A stretch of 64,000 nt of DNA from Porphyra umbilicalis (Eukaryota; Rhodophyta; Bangiophyceae; Bangiales; Bangiaceae). Where the stretch lies: the NCBI GenBank assembly GCA_002049455.2, contig KV919127.1, forward strand, positions 1-64,000, given 5' to 3'. Each line of letters starts with the position of its first letter. Within the stretch, counting starts at the first letter, position 1. The notes under the pieces are model-generated. The model did no database searches. It saw nothing but the letters and a program-made list of their open reading frames with translations, and was not told the DNA's origin. Of the stretch, positions 54,106 to 64,000 are shown in pieces. Made by a program: the position numbers and the translations under genes.

Positions 54106-55422
54106 GAGCGAAGCGGGGGGGGGGTGCTGTCGTCCATGGCGGCGGGGGGGGGGAAGGGGGGGCGGCAGCCGCGCGAGGCGGCGGTGGGGGGGCGATGCGC
54201 GCGGACGACAGAGCAGGGGAGTGGTTGGCCGCGGGCGACGGCTCGCGGCGATGGGGTTAGACCGGTCAATCTACGGCCGATAGGCATCGGTGGACGCGTA
54301 CCGCTGGTGCCGGTTGTCAAGCGTGGCGGGGCGCGGGGGGGTCGGTGAACAAGAATGTCAGAGGACCGGTCCCGTCAGCGATTGTGCACAGTGCCTGCGG
54401 GCTTGCATTGGGCAAGAGGCCCCAATCGCCATTGTTGAGTTGTTCGGGCATTTCGATGCAGCTCACCGAGACTTGTTTGATTCCAGTGCCCTTGGTGGGT
54501 TCGACGAAATACGCATACATTATACGTATCGGAACATTCTCTTTCTCTTTGGTGACTCGGGTGCATTTTGAACTCTGCAATTCGCCTGATCGGTTCACGT
54601 TTGACAGGGGTCAAGTGGAGAGCACAGCTGGCGTGGCTGCAGCACAAGCAAGGCGTCCCGCCTGACGTGGGAAACAACCGCCCAAGACGCGGACGGTCCC
54701 TTCTCGAGGGACTGCTCTGAGCAGTTGGGTCCGCCCTTTCCGCTCTTGTTGCTCGCGGAGGTCATTCGTTGGCGGACTGAAACCACCAAATAAAGAAACC
54801 GTGGTCAACCCTGTTTCAAGTGGCAGAGTGGCAGTCGTTCACGTGGCCCCGAGGGGCAGCGCGCTTGTTCTGCTACCAACAGAGCCAACAGATATCGGGA
54901 TGCCAACAGGGATCGTCCTACATGCCCGCACCATGTAGGGTTGAACCTGGCTCGGGTGAGTGCGCGAGACATCATGTCTCGCGCCTTACCTCGCCAGCCC
55001 CAACGGCCCGGTCGCAACGCGAGCGGCGGGGTCGGCCACCCCCAACCGCAATCGGTGGCCGGCAAGCCGCCCGCGATAGTGGCGCGTCGTATGCAGGCCG
55101 TAGGCGGCCATACACTGCGCTGGCGATCCTGCCACCTGTGTCACCTGTCTGCACGTCACGTCATGCCCCTTCCACGGTTCGTTTTCCTCCACCGGTAGCG
55201 CTCCTGCATCCTTTTCGACAGCCAGCGTGGCCCGGCCCAAGGGAGAGGGAGCGACGGCCGCCGGGCCATGGAAGCCAACCGTCATCCATGCGCCTCTCGC
55301 CGCGCCGACGGCGCGACACCTCCCCCCATCTTTTGCCGGCGTCCGCCCTCCCCGCCGTCTGCCCACCGCACACGCGCCCCCCAGCCGACCCACCCCCAAC
55401 GCACGGCGGCGGCTCGCCCCCC
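54106..55422. other. Intergenic, no gene recognised
   Basis: It contains the 5' flank of the F-box/LRR-like gene (G-runs at 54117-54125 and 54145-54154), then balanced-GC sequence with short ORFs only. Confidence 0.45.
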
Positions 55423-55770
55423 ATGGACTCACCGTGGCGCGAGGCCGCGCGCGTCTGCGGGCAGGCGTCGGACCCCGCTCCGCCCGACGGGTCGACGGAC
55501 GCCCACTGCGTGCACTGCCCCGGCGTGGTCGGCGCGTGCCTCTGCGCCCACGGCTGTGACCGCGGAGCGGCCGCGCGGTGCACGCCGCGGTCGCCGTCGC
55601 CGTCGCCGTTGCCGCCGCCGCCGCCGCCGCCACCGCCGCCGGAGCCGCCGTCGCCGTCGCCGTCGCCGTCGCCGCCGCCGTCACCGCCACCGCCGGCGCC
55701 CTCCACGCCAACCCCGTCGTCCTCGTCGGTCACGTCGAGCGAGACGGACACCGACTCGTCGTTGGGGTGA
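55423..55770 (+). CDS. Possible Pro/Ser-rich small protein
   Basis: ATG 55423 opens MDSPWREAARVCGQASDPAP, then a Cys-rich stretch (CVHCPGVVGACLCAHGC), a long Ser-Pro/Pro tract and a Ser/Thr tail ending DTDSSLG. The composition resembles hydroxyproline-rich wall proteins, but there is no signal peptide on this start, and the GCC/GTC microsatellite alone keeps both strands open. Weak call. Confidence 0.3.
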   Translation: MDSPWREAARVCGQASDPAPPDGSTDAHCVHCPGVVGACLCAHGCDRGAAARCTPRSPSPSPLPPPPPPPPPPEPPSPSPSPSPPPSPPPPAPSTPTPSSSSVTSSETDTDSSLG

Positions 55771-56139
55771 ACCTGACGACCGCGGGGGGGGGGCGGGGGT
55801 GGGGGGGGAGCGCGCACGGCACGAGGGTGGGCGCGGCGACGGCGGCGCTGCGGCGGGCAGTGGCCGCGCGCGTCGCGCGCGCTGCGTGGGCGGCGGGGCA
55901 CGCGCGGCACGCGCCGCGCCGAGGCGGGGACGACGACCGAGTGGCCGTGACGCGGGCAACGGCTGATCTGCGTGTGCACCCAATAGGTATAGTTCCGTTC
56001 CGAGAGGAGGCAGGGACGAGCAACCACGACCAACGCACACCACCATCAAATGCATGGCCACCGGCACCAAGACCCGGAGCGGCTACCCCGAGTTGTCCCA
56101 GACGTGACCCCCCGTGCCTGCCCCCCGCCCCCGCGCCCA
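55771..56139. other. Intergenic, 3' flank of serine acetyltransferase gene
   Basis: G-runs and shadow ORFs; no gene seen. Confidence 0.4.
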
Positions 56140-57231
56140 TCAAATGATGTACTCGTGGTCGTCGTCCCCCCCCACACTCTCGACAGCCTCCCGCACGGCG
56201 ACCCCCTCGGCGCGCACCTTCTCCGCCTCCCCCCCCCCGCGCTGGCGAGCACCACACTCTGCCGGTGGTCCATGCTCAACGCCGGCATGCCGCGGCTGCC
56301 GCCCGAAAAGCGCAGCGTGCCGACGACCTTGGCGGGCACCCCCGACACGACGGCCCCGTCGCCCACGTCCTTGAGGACGACCGACCCCGCCGCCACGTGC
56401 GCGCCGACGCCAACGACAATGTTGCCGAGCACCGACGCGCCCGCGCCAATGAGCACCCCGTCGCGCACCTTGGGGTGGCGGTCCCCCCCGACTTTGCCCG
56501 TCCCCCCAAGCGTCACGTGGTGCAGCAGCGACACGTTGTTGCCAACGACCGCCGTTTCGCCCACAACAATGCCCGTCGCGTGGTCCATCATAACCCCCTG
56601 CCCGAGCACCGCCGCCGGGTGGATGTCGACGCCAAAGCGCGCGCTGACCGCCGACTGGAGGTACAGGGCGAGGCTTTTGCGCCCCCGCCGCCACAGCCAG
56701 TGTGCGAGCCGGTGGCACGTGAGCGCGTGGAAGCCCTTGTAGTAGAGCAGCACCACGACGGCGTGCGCCGACGCGGGGTCCCGCGTCATGACCGCGCTAA
56801 TGTCGGCGCGCACGCCGACGCCAAACGCCACATCGTCGGCGGCGACTTCCCGAAACAGTTCCGCCCACTGGGTGGCTTGGAAGTAGGGCGCGTCGAGGCG
56901 GTTGGCGAGGACGGTGGCGAGGGACTCCTCGAGGCTCTCCGCCACGAGGATGGACGCGTAGAGCGTCGACGCGAGCTGCGGCTCGTTGGCCGCCCCAACC
57001 GACGCTTCGCGGCGGATGAGGGACCAGAGGGGGTCCGGCTCGTCGGGCAGCGACGCCATCAGGTCGTCGACGGTCACGCGGGGGCCAAAGCCGGGGCCCG
57101 TGACGGGCACCCCCATCCACGCGGTCGGGGGGGTCGGGCGGGGGACGACCACCCGGCCCCCGGGGGGAACCCGCCGAAAGGTGGCGAGCGTCGCGGGGCC
57201 GACCGCCGAGGCGGTCGACGCTGCCGCCGCT

Positions 57232-57269
<38 letters not shown>

Positions 57270-57553
57270 GGGGGGGGGAGGCGCCCCCACGCTGCGGTCT
57301 GTGGCGGCGGGGGGGGGCGACGCCGGTGGGGGGGGGGGGGGTCCGTCCTCCGCACGGGGGGGGCCCCCGTTGGGGGCGGCGCCGTGGGGGGGGGGGGCGC
57401 CCCGACCATGGCCGGGCGCGCGCGGCCGCCCGGCCGGGGCGCCGCCGGTGGCGGCCACGGGCGGCGGCGGGCCGCCGGCCGGCGGCCCGGCGCGCCGGCG
57501 GTGCGGCCGGTCGGGGGCGGCAGGGGGGCGCCAAAGGCGGCCACGAACTGCAT
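56140..57553 (-). CDS. SAT: Serine O-acetyltransferase, plastid-type
   Basis: The enzyme makes O-acetylserine from serine and acetyl-CoA, the first step of cysteine synthesis. Recognisable blocks are DPLWSLIRREA, ANRLDAPYFQATQW, FHALTCHRLAHWLW, RFGVDIHPAAVLGQGVMMDH with the catalytic Asp-His region, IVVGETAVVG, LHHVTLGGTGK with the catalytic His, and hexapeptide-repeat beta helix through VPAKVVG. The likely start is ATG 57553 (MQFVAAFGAPLPPP, transit-peptide-like). The leader joins the enzyme only by frame changes in G/C runs at about 57270-57410. After VVLASAGG a 10-base run (56229-56238) shifts the frame; the next frame ends in HEYII and a stop at 56140-56142. A C-terminal Ile is the family signature for docking to O-acetylserine lyase, which supports that reading. 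Confidence 0.9.
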
Positions 57554-58114
57554 GCCGGGGGGGGGGGGAGGGGGGCGCGCACCGCGCGGCGCGCGCGGGG
57601 GGGGGGGGCGCGCACCGCGCGGCGCGCGCGGGGGCGGGGCGCGTGGCCCGCGGCAGCAACGAGGCGGCGGGGAGCCGCGCCGTGTGCCGACCACGCGGCA
57701 ACGGCCGATGCCAGCGGGTGTGGAAGGAGCGGGGTGGAGCGCCCGAGAGGCGGAACGATGCCGGTGAGGTGGGGGGGATGGGAGCAGCAGGTCCTTGAGG
57801 AGACGGAGCGCGCGCGTATACGTATAGTACACTGTGGTCGCGGCGGGGGGGGGGGTACAATAGCGCGAGCGCGCGCGGCCGTGACGGTTGCGGTGGTCGT
57901 GCACGCGGCACGCCTCAAGACGCCGGGGATCACGGTGAGCAGGGCCACGTGTCAAGCTGTCGGTTGCGCCGGCCCGCGGCGCGTCGCTGGAGGGACACGG
58001 GCCGACGGTCCGCCGCACCGACGCATCGGCGCCGCTATGATACCGGTCGGCTCGCGCAGCACAACCACACAAGCACCGTTCCCCAGGATGCACCGACACC
58101 TCGGTGGGCACGCT
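57554..58114. other. Spacer between MED14 and serine acetyltransferase genes
   Basis: This holds the putative promoter and leader of the serine acetyltransferase (minus strand) and the 3' flank of MED14. Apart from G-runs near 57560-57610 and GCGCGC-rich repeats, nothing is seen. Confidence 0.4.
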
Positions 58115-60954
58115 TTACATGCACGGCGGGCAGTAGAGGCGTGCACGGACAAAAAAAAAAAAAAACGAGCGAGAAAGAAGGAAGCAAGACGAGAAGATAT
58201 ACAACGCATGCGACAAAACAAAAAAAAATGGAAGCAGCTGTGCCACCCCAACAGCCGACGTGCCGTCGCTACTGTTGCGGCGGCTGTTGCGGGGGTTGGG
58301 GACCCCCCCCCCCCCCCCCGGCGGCGCCTGCGGTGGTGGCGCCGCCGCCGCGGCGGGCCCGTCGGGTTTGCGCGACGAGGAGACGAGCGCGGTGAGGAAG
58401 CTCTCCAGCTTGTCAATCGGCAGCACGACCGTACTCTCCGCCCGCAGTGGGCGCGCAAAGCCCTTTTTGCTGAGGTAGGCGACGATCACGTCCCACTTGG
58501 GCAGCGGCGTAAAGTCGTTGCGCCGCCCGCTGTTGCCGTTGGGGTGCGCAAAGCCCTGCGCAATCATCACAGACGTGGCACGCCCCACGTCAATGACCGT
58601 CACCGACCCGTTGCCGGTGCGCGCGTCCACGTCGACGGCGTGCGTGGAGTGGGGAAAGGCGCGCTGCGGCGGGGGCGGCGGCGCGCCCGCCTCGGCGGCC
58701 GCCGCCACCGCCGCCGCGTGCGCCGCGTTGGCCGCCGCCACCGCCGCCGCGATCGCCGACGGCCCCTGCGGCACGCCCGCAAACACCGCCCGCACGCGGA
58801 GGGCGGTGACAAAGCGGATGCGGCCGCCGGCGCCGGCGCGCACCGCCGCTTCCGCGGCGGCGGCGACCGGGCAGGCGCGTTCGAGGAGGCCCGCGAGGAC
58901 GCCCCCGACGCTCCCCCCCGACGCGTCGAGCGTCTCCTCAATGAGCGGCGCGAGCTGCTCGAGCGTCGGCTGCGACGGGGAAAAGGAGACGGAAAAGCCC
59001 CCCGAGTGCCCCTTGCAGTAGACGTACTCAACGGTCGCCTGGTAGTCGTGTTGTTTGGTGGACCCCGCCGCCGCCGCGGCGGCGCCGCTCGCCGCCGCCG
59101 CCGCCCGCCCGGCGGCGGCCCCATTGGCCACGGGCGGCGGCGCGCCGGGGGGGGGGCGCAGGCGCTTGGGGCCGACGCCAACCACAATGCGCACGGGGGA
59201 GCGGCGGAGGACCGTGTAAAAGGCCGACGGGGGCACCCCGCGCGCGAGCGCCGCCGCCGTGCGCGCGCGCGTCAAGTCGCGGAAGAAGCTCCGCACCGAC
59301 GACGCGTTGGGGGACGGGTAGGTGAACGTGAGCGTCGAGCCGATGCACGACACGCCGACCGGCCACGGGCTGCCGAGCGGCTCGGCGGGGGGCGTCTTGG
59401 CGGCGGCGGCGGCGGCGGCGGCGGCGGGGGGTGCCCCCGCCGCCGGCGGCGGCGACGCGCCGCCGCCCGTCGGCGACGCGGGCCACCCGGCGGGCGACAG
59501 CGGGGAGAGCGTCGAGTCAAAGATGGGCGGCAGCAGCTCCAGGCGCACCTGCCACGCCTCCGAGCCGCGGAGCAGCAGCTCCGCGCGGCGCACGGGCAGC
59601 GGCTCGCACTTGATTTTGAGAAAGGTCCGCGACGCAGTGTCAACGTCCAAGTCCGCATCGTCCCCCGACGAGGAGGAGGACGATTGCTGGTGCGCGTGGC
59701 GGCCCGCATAGTGCGACGCGTCGCGGTCGGCGGCGGCGGCGGCACCGCCGCCGCGCGCCGAGCCGCCCCCGCCGCCGCCGCCGCCGCCGCCGCCGCCCGC
59801 CCCGCGGTCGCCGCCCCCGTGGGTGCCGAGCGCCGCCTCGGTCGCCGCCACCGCCGCCCGCTCCGCCGCGTCGGCGTGCGCCGCCGCCGACGTGGCGGAT
59901 GCGTGGGCGGCCAGCGACGCGGGCGTCGGCAGCGACTGCGCCACGTTGGCCGCCGCAAAGGCGCGGAGGAGCGAATCCCGCCGCAGCCGCCGCTCCACCG
60001 CCTCGCGGGCGACCGCCCAGGCGGCGGCCGCCGCCGCCGTGCCCGCGTAGCGGTCCACCTCCTCGGCGGCCACGACGATGCTGCCGTCGGCAATGGCCGT
60101 TGGCCGAATGTCCGCCGCGGCCGTCGCGTTGCCAATCCCCCCCCCGCTGCCCCACGACGAAAAGGCGGCGGTGGCGGCGGAAAGTTCGGCGAAAAAGGCC
60201 GTCTCTTGGATAAACACGAGGCTATCGCTCGTCGTTGCGTACGTCAGGCGGGGGCGCTTGATGACGGTCGTTGTTGGGGTCAGCGCCGCCACGGGCGGCG
60301 GCGGCGGCGGCGACGCCTTGATCGTCTGGGGGCTGTCACTCGCCGGCGGCCGCCGCCGCACGTAGAGGGGTTTTGGGGGCGCCGGCGGGGGGGTGGGCAC
60401 CGGCTCGGGGGGCGGCGGCGCGAGCGTGAGGAACCGCCGCGGCGCGCGGCGCTCGAGCGGCGCAAACGGCGGCACGAGCTGCCGCGCCGTCATCTCCACC
60501 GCCGCCGACGCGGCGACAGAGGCGGTGCCCGGCGGCAGCGTCCGCGACACGCCGATATCCAACGCGCACACGGCGCGGGCGGCCGCCTCCAACGCCAGCC
60601 GCCGGTCCACGCCCGCAATGGCAGCCGCGACGGCCACGTGCTCCTCCGCCGCCGACGCAAAGTGGTGGTCCCCCGCCCACAACCCCGCGTCCGTCGCGAG
60701 CGTGCTCGTCGACACGCCCGACACGGCCGCCGCCGAGGCGGACGCGGCGGCACCGCCGGCGGGCGCCACCGACGACGGCGGCACCGCCAGCGCGGCGGCG
60801 CCGATCGGGCGCACGGACAGGCCGCCCGTGCGGCACGACGGCCGCACCGTCAAGCCCGTGTGCGCGCCGCGCAGGCGGATGACGAGCGTCGCGCCCGACG
60901 GCGGCAGCGGCAGCGCGCCCGTCGCCGCGCCGCCGCCGTCGCCGTCGCCGCCGC

Positions 60955-60985
<31 letters not shown>

Positions 60986-62408
60986 GCCCGCTGCGCCGCC
61001 ACCCACCGCCGGCGTCGGCGGCGGCCCCGCGGGCGGCCCCGCCACCACGAGCAGCTGCGCCGGCACGAGCGGCGTCCACGGCGCGCCCGGCCGCGCGACG
61101 AGGAGCGCGTCGGCAAGCGTGGCAAGCCGCGCCGCCGACCGGCAGCGCATCGTTGCGAGCAGCAGGCCCTCCACGCTGACGCGGCGCAGGTGGAGCGTCG
61201 ACGCGGCGACCTGGTGCGCGTGCCCCCCCGGCAGGGGCGGCTCGTGGGTGATGGTCACCAGCCGCAACGTGGCCGCCGCGTGGTCGCCAACAACGACCGC
61301 CGCGCGGCCGTCGAGCCCCCCGCCGGGCGCCGGCGGCGGGACGCCCACGTACGCGGCCACGGCCGACGCGGCGGGCGCCACGGGCGACAGGGTGAGGCGC
61401 CCGGGCTCCCGGTGCGCCGTCCAGTAGGCGAGGGTGATGCCAGAGGGGGTGCCGGGGGGGACCCGGGGGGGGGGGGGGAGCCACTCACCCGCAACGCGCC
61501 CGCCGCCCAGGCGCCGCCGGCGAGGGCGGTGGCTTGCGCCTTGACGTGCGCCATGAGCAGGGGTGCTGCTACGCCGCCCGTCATGGCGTCGGCGAGGGCG
61601 GCGAGCGCCGCGCGCGCGCGCGCCGTGGCGACCGCCTGCGTGGCCCCCCGCCGGCGGCGGGCGCGCCAGCCGCCGCCGCTGCCGCGCCGGCGGGCGCCAC
61701 GCCGCTGCCGCCGGCCGACCCGGCGGGCGCCGCCCCACCGCCACTGCCCGCACCGCCGCCGCCAGCCGCGGCAGCGGGCACCCCCGCCGACGCCGCCGCC
61801 GCCGCCGCCGCCGCGGCCGTGGCCGCCCACCGCATGCGGTCGTCCAACAGCCGCCGCAACACCGCCTGCTGCTCTGTCGACAGCAGCGTGCGGGCGCGGG
61901 CACTCCCCGTACCCCCCCCCCCCCCACCCCCCCCCCCCAGCCGCGGCCGCCCGCGCGCGCTCCCCCACCGGCGTGCGCGCGACGGCCGGGACGGGCGCAA
62001 ACGGCCCCGGCGCGTCGGCACACCCGTCGACGAGCACCTCCACGGCGTGCACGCGGAGGAGCGACGTTGCCGCGTCGACGCCGTCGAGGGACAGGCGCGC
62101 GGTCCACGCGTGGGGCACCCCAACCACAACCGTGGCGGCGGCCGCGTCCGCGTCGGCGCCGCCGTCGGCGGGGGCGCCGCCGCCGCCCACCCCCGCGTCA
62201 GCCGCCGGCCGCCACGCGTGGACGACGAGGCCGCCGGGCAGCGGGCCGGCGGAGCGGAGGAGCGCGCGCGTCGCGCGGCCGACGCGGCCGAGGACGTAGC
62301 GCTTGCGCGCGGCGGGGGGCATCGCGTCAATGTCCTCCTCCACATTTTCCGCCTCGTCGGCGGCGGCGGCGGCGCCCGGTGCCGCCACCGCGCCCGACGC
62401 GGGCGCGC

Positions 62409-62444
<36 letters not shown>

Positions 62445-63300
62445 ACGGGGCCGCCACCCCGTCCGCACCCCCGCCGCCGGGCGCCGCGTCGTCCGCCCCG
62501 TCGACGGCCATGTCAATGCCGAGCACGGAGCCGACAATGGCCGGCAGCCGCTGGTACCGCCCCGTGCCGAGCACGTCGGCCGCTTCGGCGAGCGCCGGCG
62601 GCAGCGCCGGCACCGCCGCCGCCGCGTGGTGGGCGCCCCACAGGGCAGACGCGGCGGCTTCCAGCGACCGCACGTGCTCGCCGGCGGCGGTGCCAGACAC
62701 CGCCGCCTTGGCCGTCGCGTTGCCATAGTCCATCAACCACCGGACGACGACGAGGAGGCGCACGAGGCGGTGGCGGGTGCGGAGCGCATACTCAACGACC
62801 GCCTCTTTGCGGGCGTCGCTACTCTGCACAGCCACAAGCGCAACGGAGAGGCAGTAAGCAACATACGTACAGGCGCGGCAGATTGCACGGTCAGTGCGGG
62901 TTAAGGTGCGTGGCACGACCAGAGTCGAGCCAGCTAGATAGAAAAACAACAATACCACGCCAGACACGTCAGTACACGCTGTCAGACCGCACGTCGCCCG
63001 TCCGCTCGCGTTCCTTCGCGCGGCAAGCGAGTTTTCAGTCGCAGCAAGCGCCGCCCCCCCCCCTCACCCCCCCCCCCCCCCCACTCAACAACACCGACGC
63101 ACCTTGTCCGACAGCGAGTCGAGCAGCGCGTGCAGCTCCTTGTACGCCGCCTGCACCGAGTCGTGCACGAGCTTGGCGAGCGCCACCGACGGCATGGCCG
63201 TGTTGGCACCCACGATGGGCCCCCCGCCGTCGCCGGTCGGCACGACCACCGCCGTCGCCGCCGCCGCGGCGGCGGCGCCCGGGGTGACGGGCGCCGCCAT
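58115..63300 (-). CDS. MED14: Mediator complex subunit 14
   Basis: MED14 is the scaffold joining head, middle and tail of Mediator, the RNA polymerase II coactivator. Exon 1 (63300-63103) ends with ALAKLVHDSVQAAYKELHAL and LLDSLSDK. A 279-bp intron (63102-62824, donor GTGCGT, acceptor TGCAG) joins it in phase to SSDARKEAVVEYALRTRHRL and VRLLVVVRWL, then LAEAADVLGTGRYQRLP, the diagnostic MED14 N-terminal motif. Further blocks are RKRYVLGRVGRATRALL, LLSTEQQAVLRRLLDDRMRW and PSGITLAYWTAHREPGRLTL. A long low-complexity body with GSTLTFTYPSPNASSVRSFF follows. Coding switches frame at C14/C12 runs (61912-61938), near 61645, and at a 14-base run (61465-61478). Homology continues after each, so errors or polymorphism are likely. 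Total about 1630 residues, within the family's range. The start Met at 63300 precedes the conserved helix by about 40 residues. Confidence 0.82.
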
Positions 63301-64000
63301 GGTGCGGGGAAAGCGGCCGCCGCTGCCGCCGCGGCGAGGGTGTCAAAACCGCACTGGTGGGGGGGCGTCAAGGGCGCCGCGGCGGCGGGGGGCGTCGACG
63401 CCGCCGCGGGGGTGGGGGCGGCGGCCCCGCGCGCTGCGCGGCGCGGCACCCGACACGGTCGTGCTGTGGCGGGGCCCGCCCACAGCCTCAAGCGGGATGC
63501 CCAGCCGAAAAACACAAAGTGAGCAACACCAAAATCGTACGAGCGCCAGCAGCGGGCAGGGTGACGCGCTGGGGGGTGGTGGGGGAGAGGAGAAGGGTCA
63601 CGCGGGCAATGCGGTGACGGGCGAGCGACGGCGTGATGGTTCCGGTTCGCAACGCGCGACGGAGTGACGTCAAGGACACGAACAGGACGCGTTCGAAATG
63701 AGCACCACCGAGGGGCCGAAAAGAGCGGGCAGGGGCGACTTGATTGGCCGAGTGCGCAAGTCAGCCATTATGAGCCTACTTGTTGTTCTAGTCACTATTT
63801 GTAGGATGAGGGGGTGGGCCACTTTTCATGTCAAGCCACTCGTCATGTATTCTGCTTTCCAGAAAAAGAGAACTCTGCAACGCAGGGCCAATTTGGACCA
63901 GGACGACCATTGGCTGCCGCGCCTGTTTTCTTCTTCGTGACAGGGAGTTGATAGGTGCTACTTTAGATGGATTGCTGTACCCAGCGAATTGACACTCCAT
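63301..64000. other. 5' flank of MED14, no gene seen
   Basis: GC-rich upstream region to about 63480, then balanced sequence to the end of the window. No ORF with recognisable features. Confidence 0.45.

Noticed and set aside
55161-56033. 290-codon minus-strand Gly/Asp-rich ORF
   Set aside because: It is driven by the GCC/GTC microsatellite; the opposite strand has an equally open frame, so there is no independent support.
61488-61493. GTGAGT at the MED14 frame break as an intron donor
   Set aside because: No acceptor AG occurs before homology resumes within about 40 bases, so a poly-C length change explains the shift better.
57326-62299. 1657-codon plus-strand ORF across MED14
   Set aside because: It is antisense to MED14 homology, intron and motifs; its residues are Arg/Gly/Ala runs without domains.

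Overview
The window reads as nuclear DNA of a photosynthetic eukaryote with a very GC-rich genome. Real exons have strongly GC-rich third positions, introns are few, short and GT-AG (for example in the E2-like gene, the LURP-one gene, the kelch-Hint gene and MED14), and several proteins begin with Ala/Arg-rich plastid-type leaders (ribulose-phosphate epimerase, serine acetyltransferase, ABCF). This composition, the low intron density, the plastid-type isozymes and the abundance of plant-type Harbinger transposases suggest a bangiophycean red alga of the Porphyra/Pyropia type. That assignment is inference from style, not proof.

Layout. 1-2 kb: minisatellite and a decayed PIF/Harbinger copy (Myb-like gene converging on a transposase). 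2-5.3 kb: lower-GC intergenic DNA. 5.3-10.2 kb: a compact gene block of ribosomal protein eS19 (+), a broken one-cassette ABCF5-like gene (-), an E2-like protein lacking the catalytic Cys (+) and plastid ribulose-phosphate 3-epimerase (-). 10.7-16.2 kb: a tandem duplication, then three copies of a ~1.5-kb GC-rich repeat, two of them inside a TIR-bounded element. 16-29 kb: a possible secreted protein, several MITE-like elements, a Harbinger transposase with two nonsense codons and a pogo/CENP-B-type transposase with frame breaks. 29-38 kb: LURP-one-related protein, a TA-flanked element, dCMP deaminase, and a secreted kelch protein ending in a hedgehog-type Hint domain. 38-44 kb: a truncated F-box/LRR-like copy, an Ala-rich locus and a secreted VWA protein. 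44-52 kb: a dense patch of nested non-autonomous transposons and palindromes. 52-63 kb: the intact F-box/LRR-like gene, serine acetyltransferase and Mediator subunit MED14.

Two themes run through the window. First, many recognisable genes change frame inside or near poly-G/poly-C runs (kelch-Hint, MED14, serine acetyltransferase, the Ala-rich locus). Homology continues in the next frame, so these are more likely homopolymer length errors or polymorphisms than true pseudogenes. The ABCF copy, the F-box fragment and the transposases show additional damage and look genuinely decayed. Second, the AT-richer spacers are built largely from short inverted-repeat elements with visible TIRs and, in several cases, target-site duplications (TA or TCA). 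One has been inserted into another and can be excised on paper to restore the older copy.

The genes are not an operon. They are housekeeping and surface genes separated by transposon debris. The most unusual coding finds are the kelch-linker-Hint architecture and the Cys-less E2-like protein.
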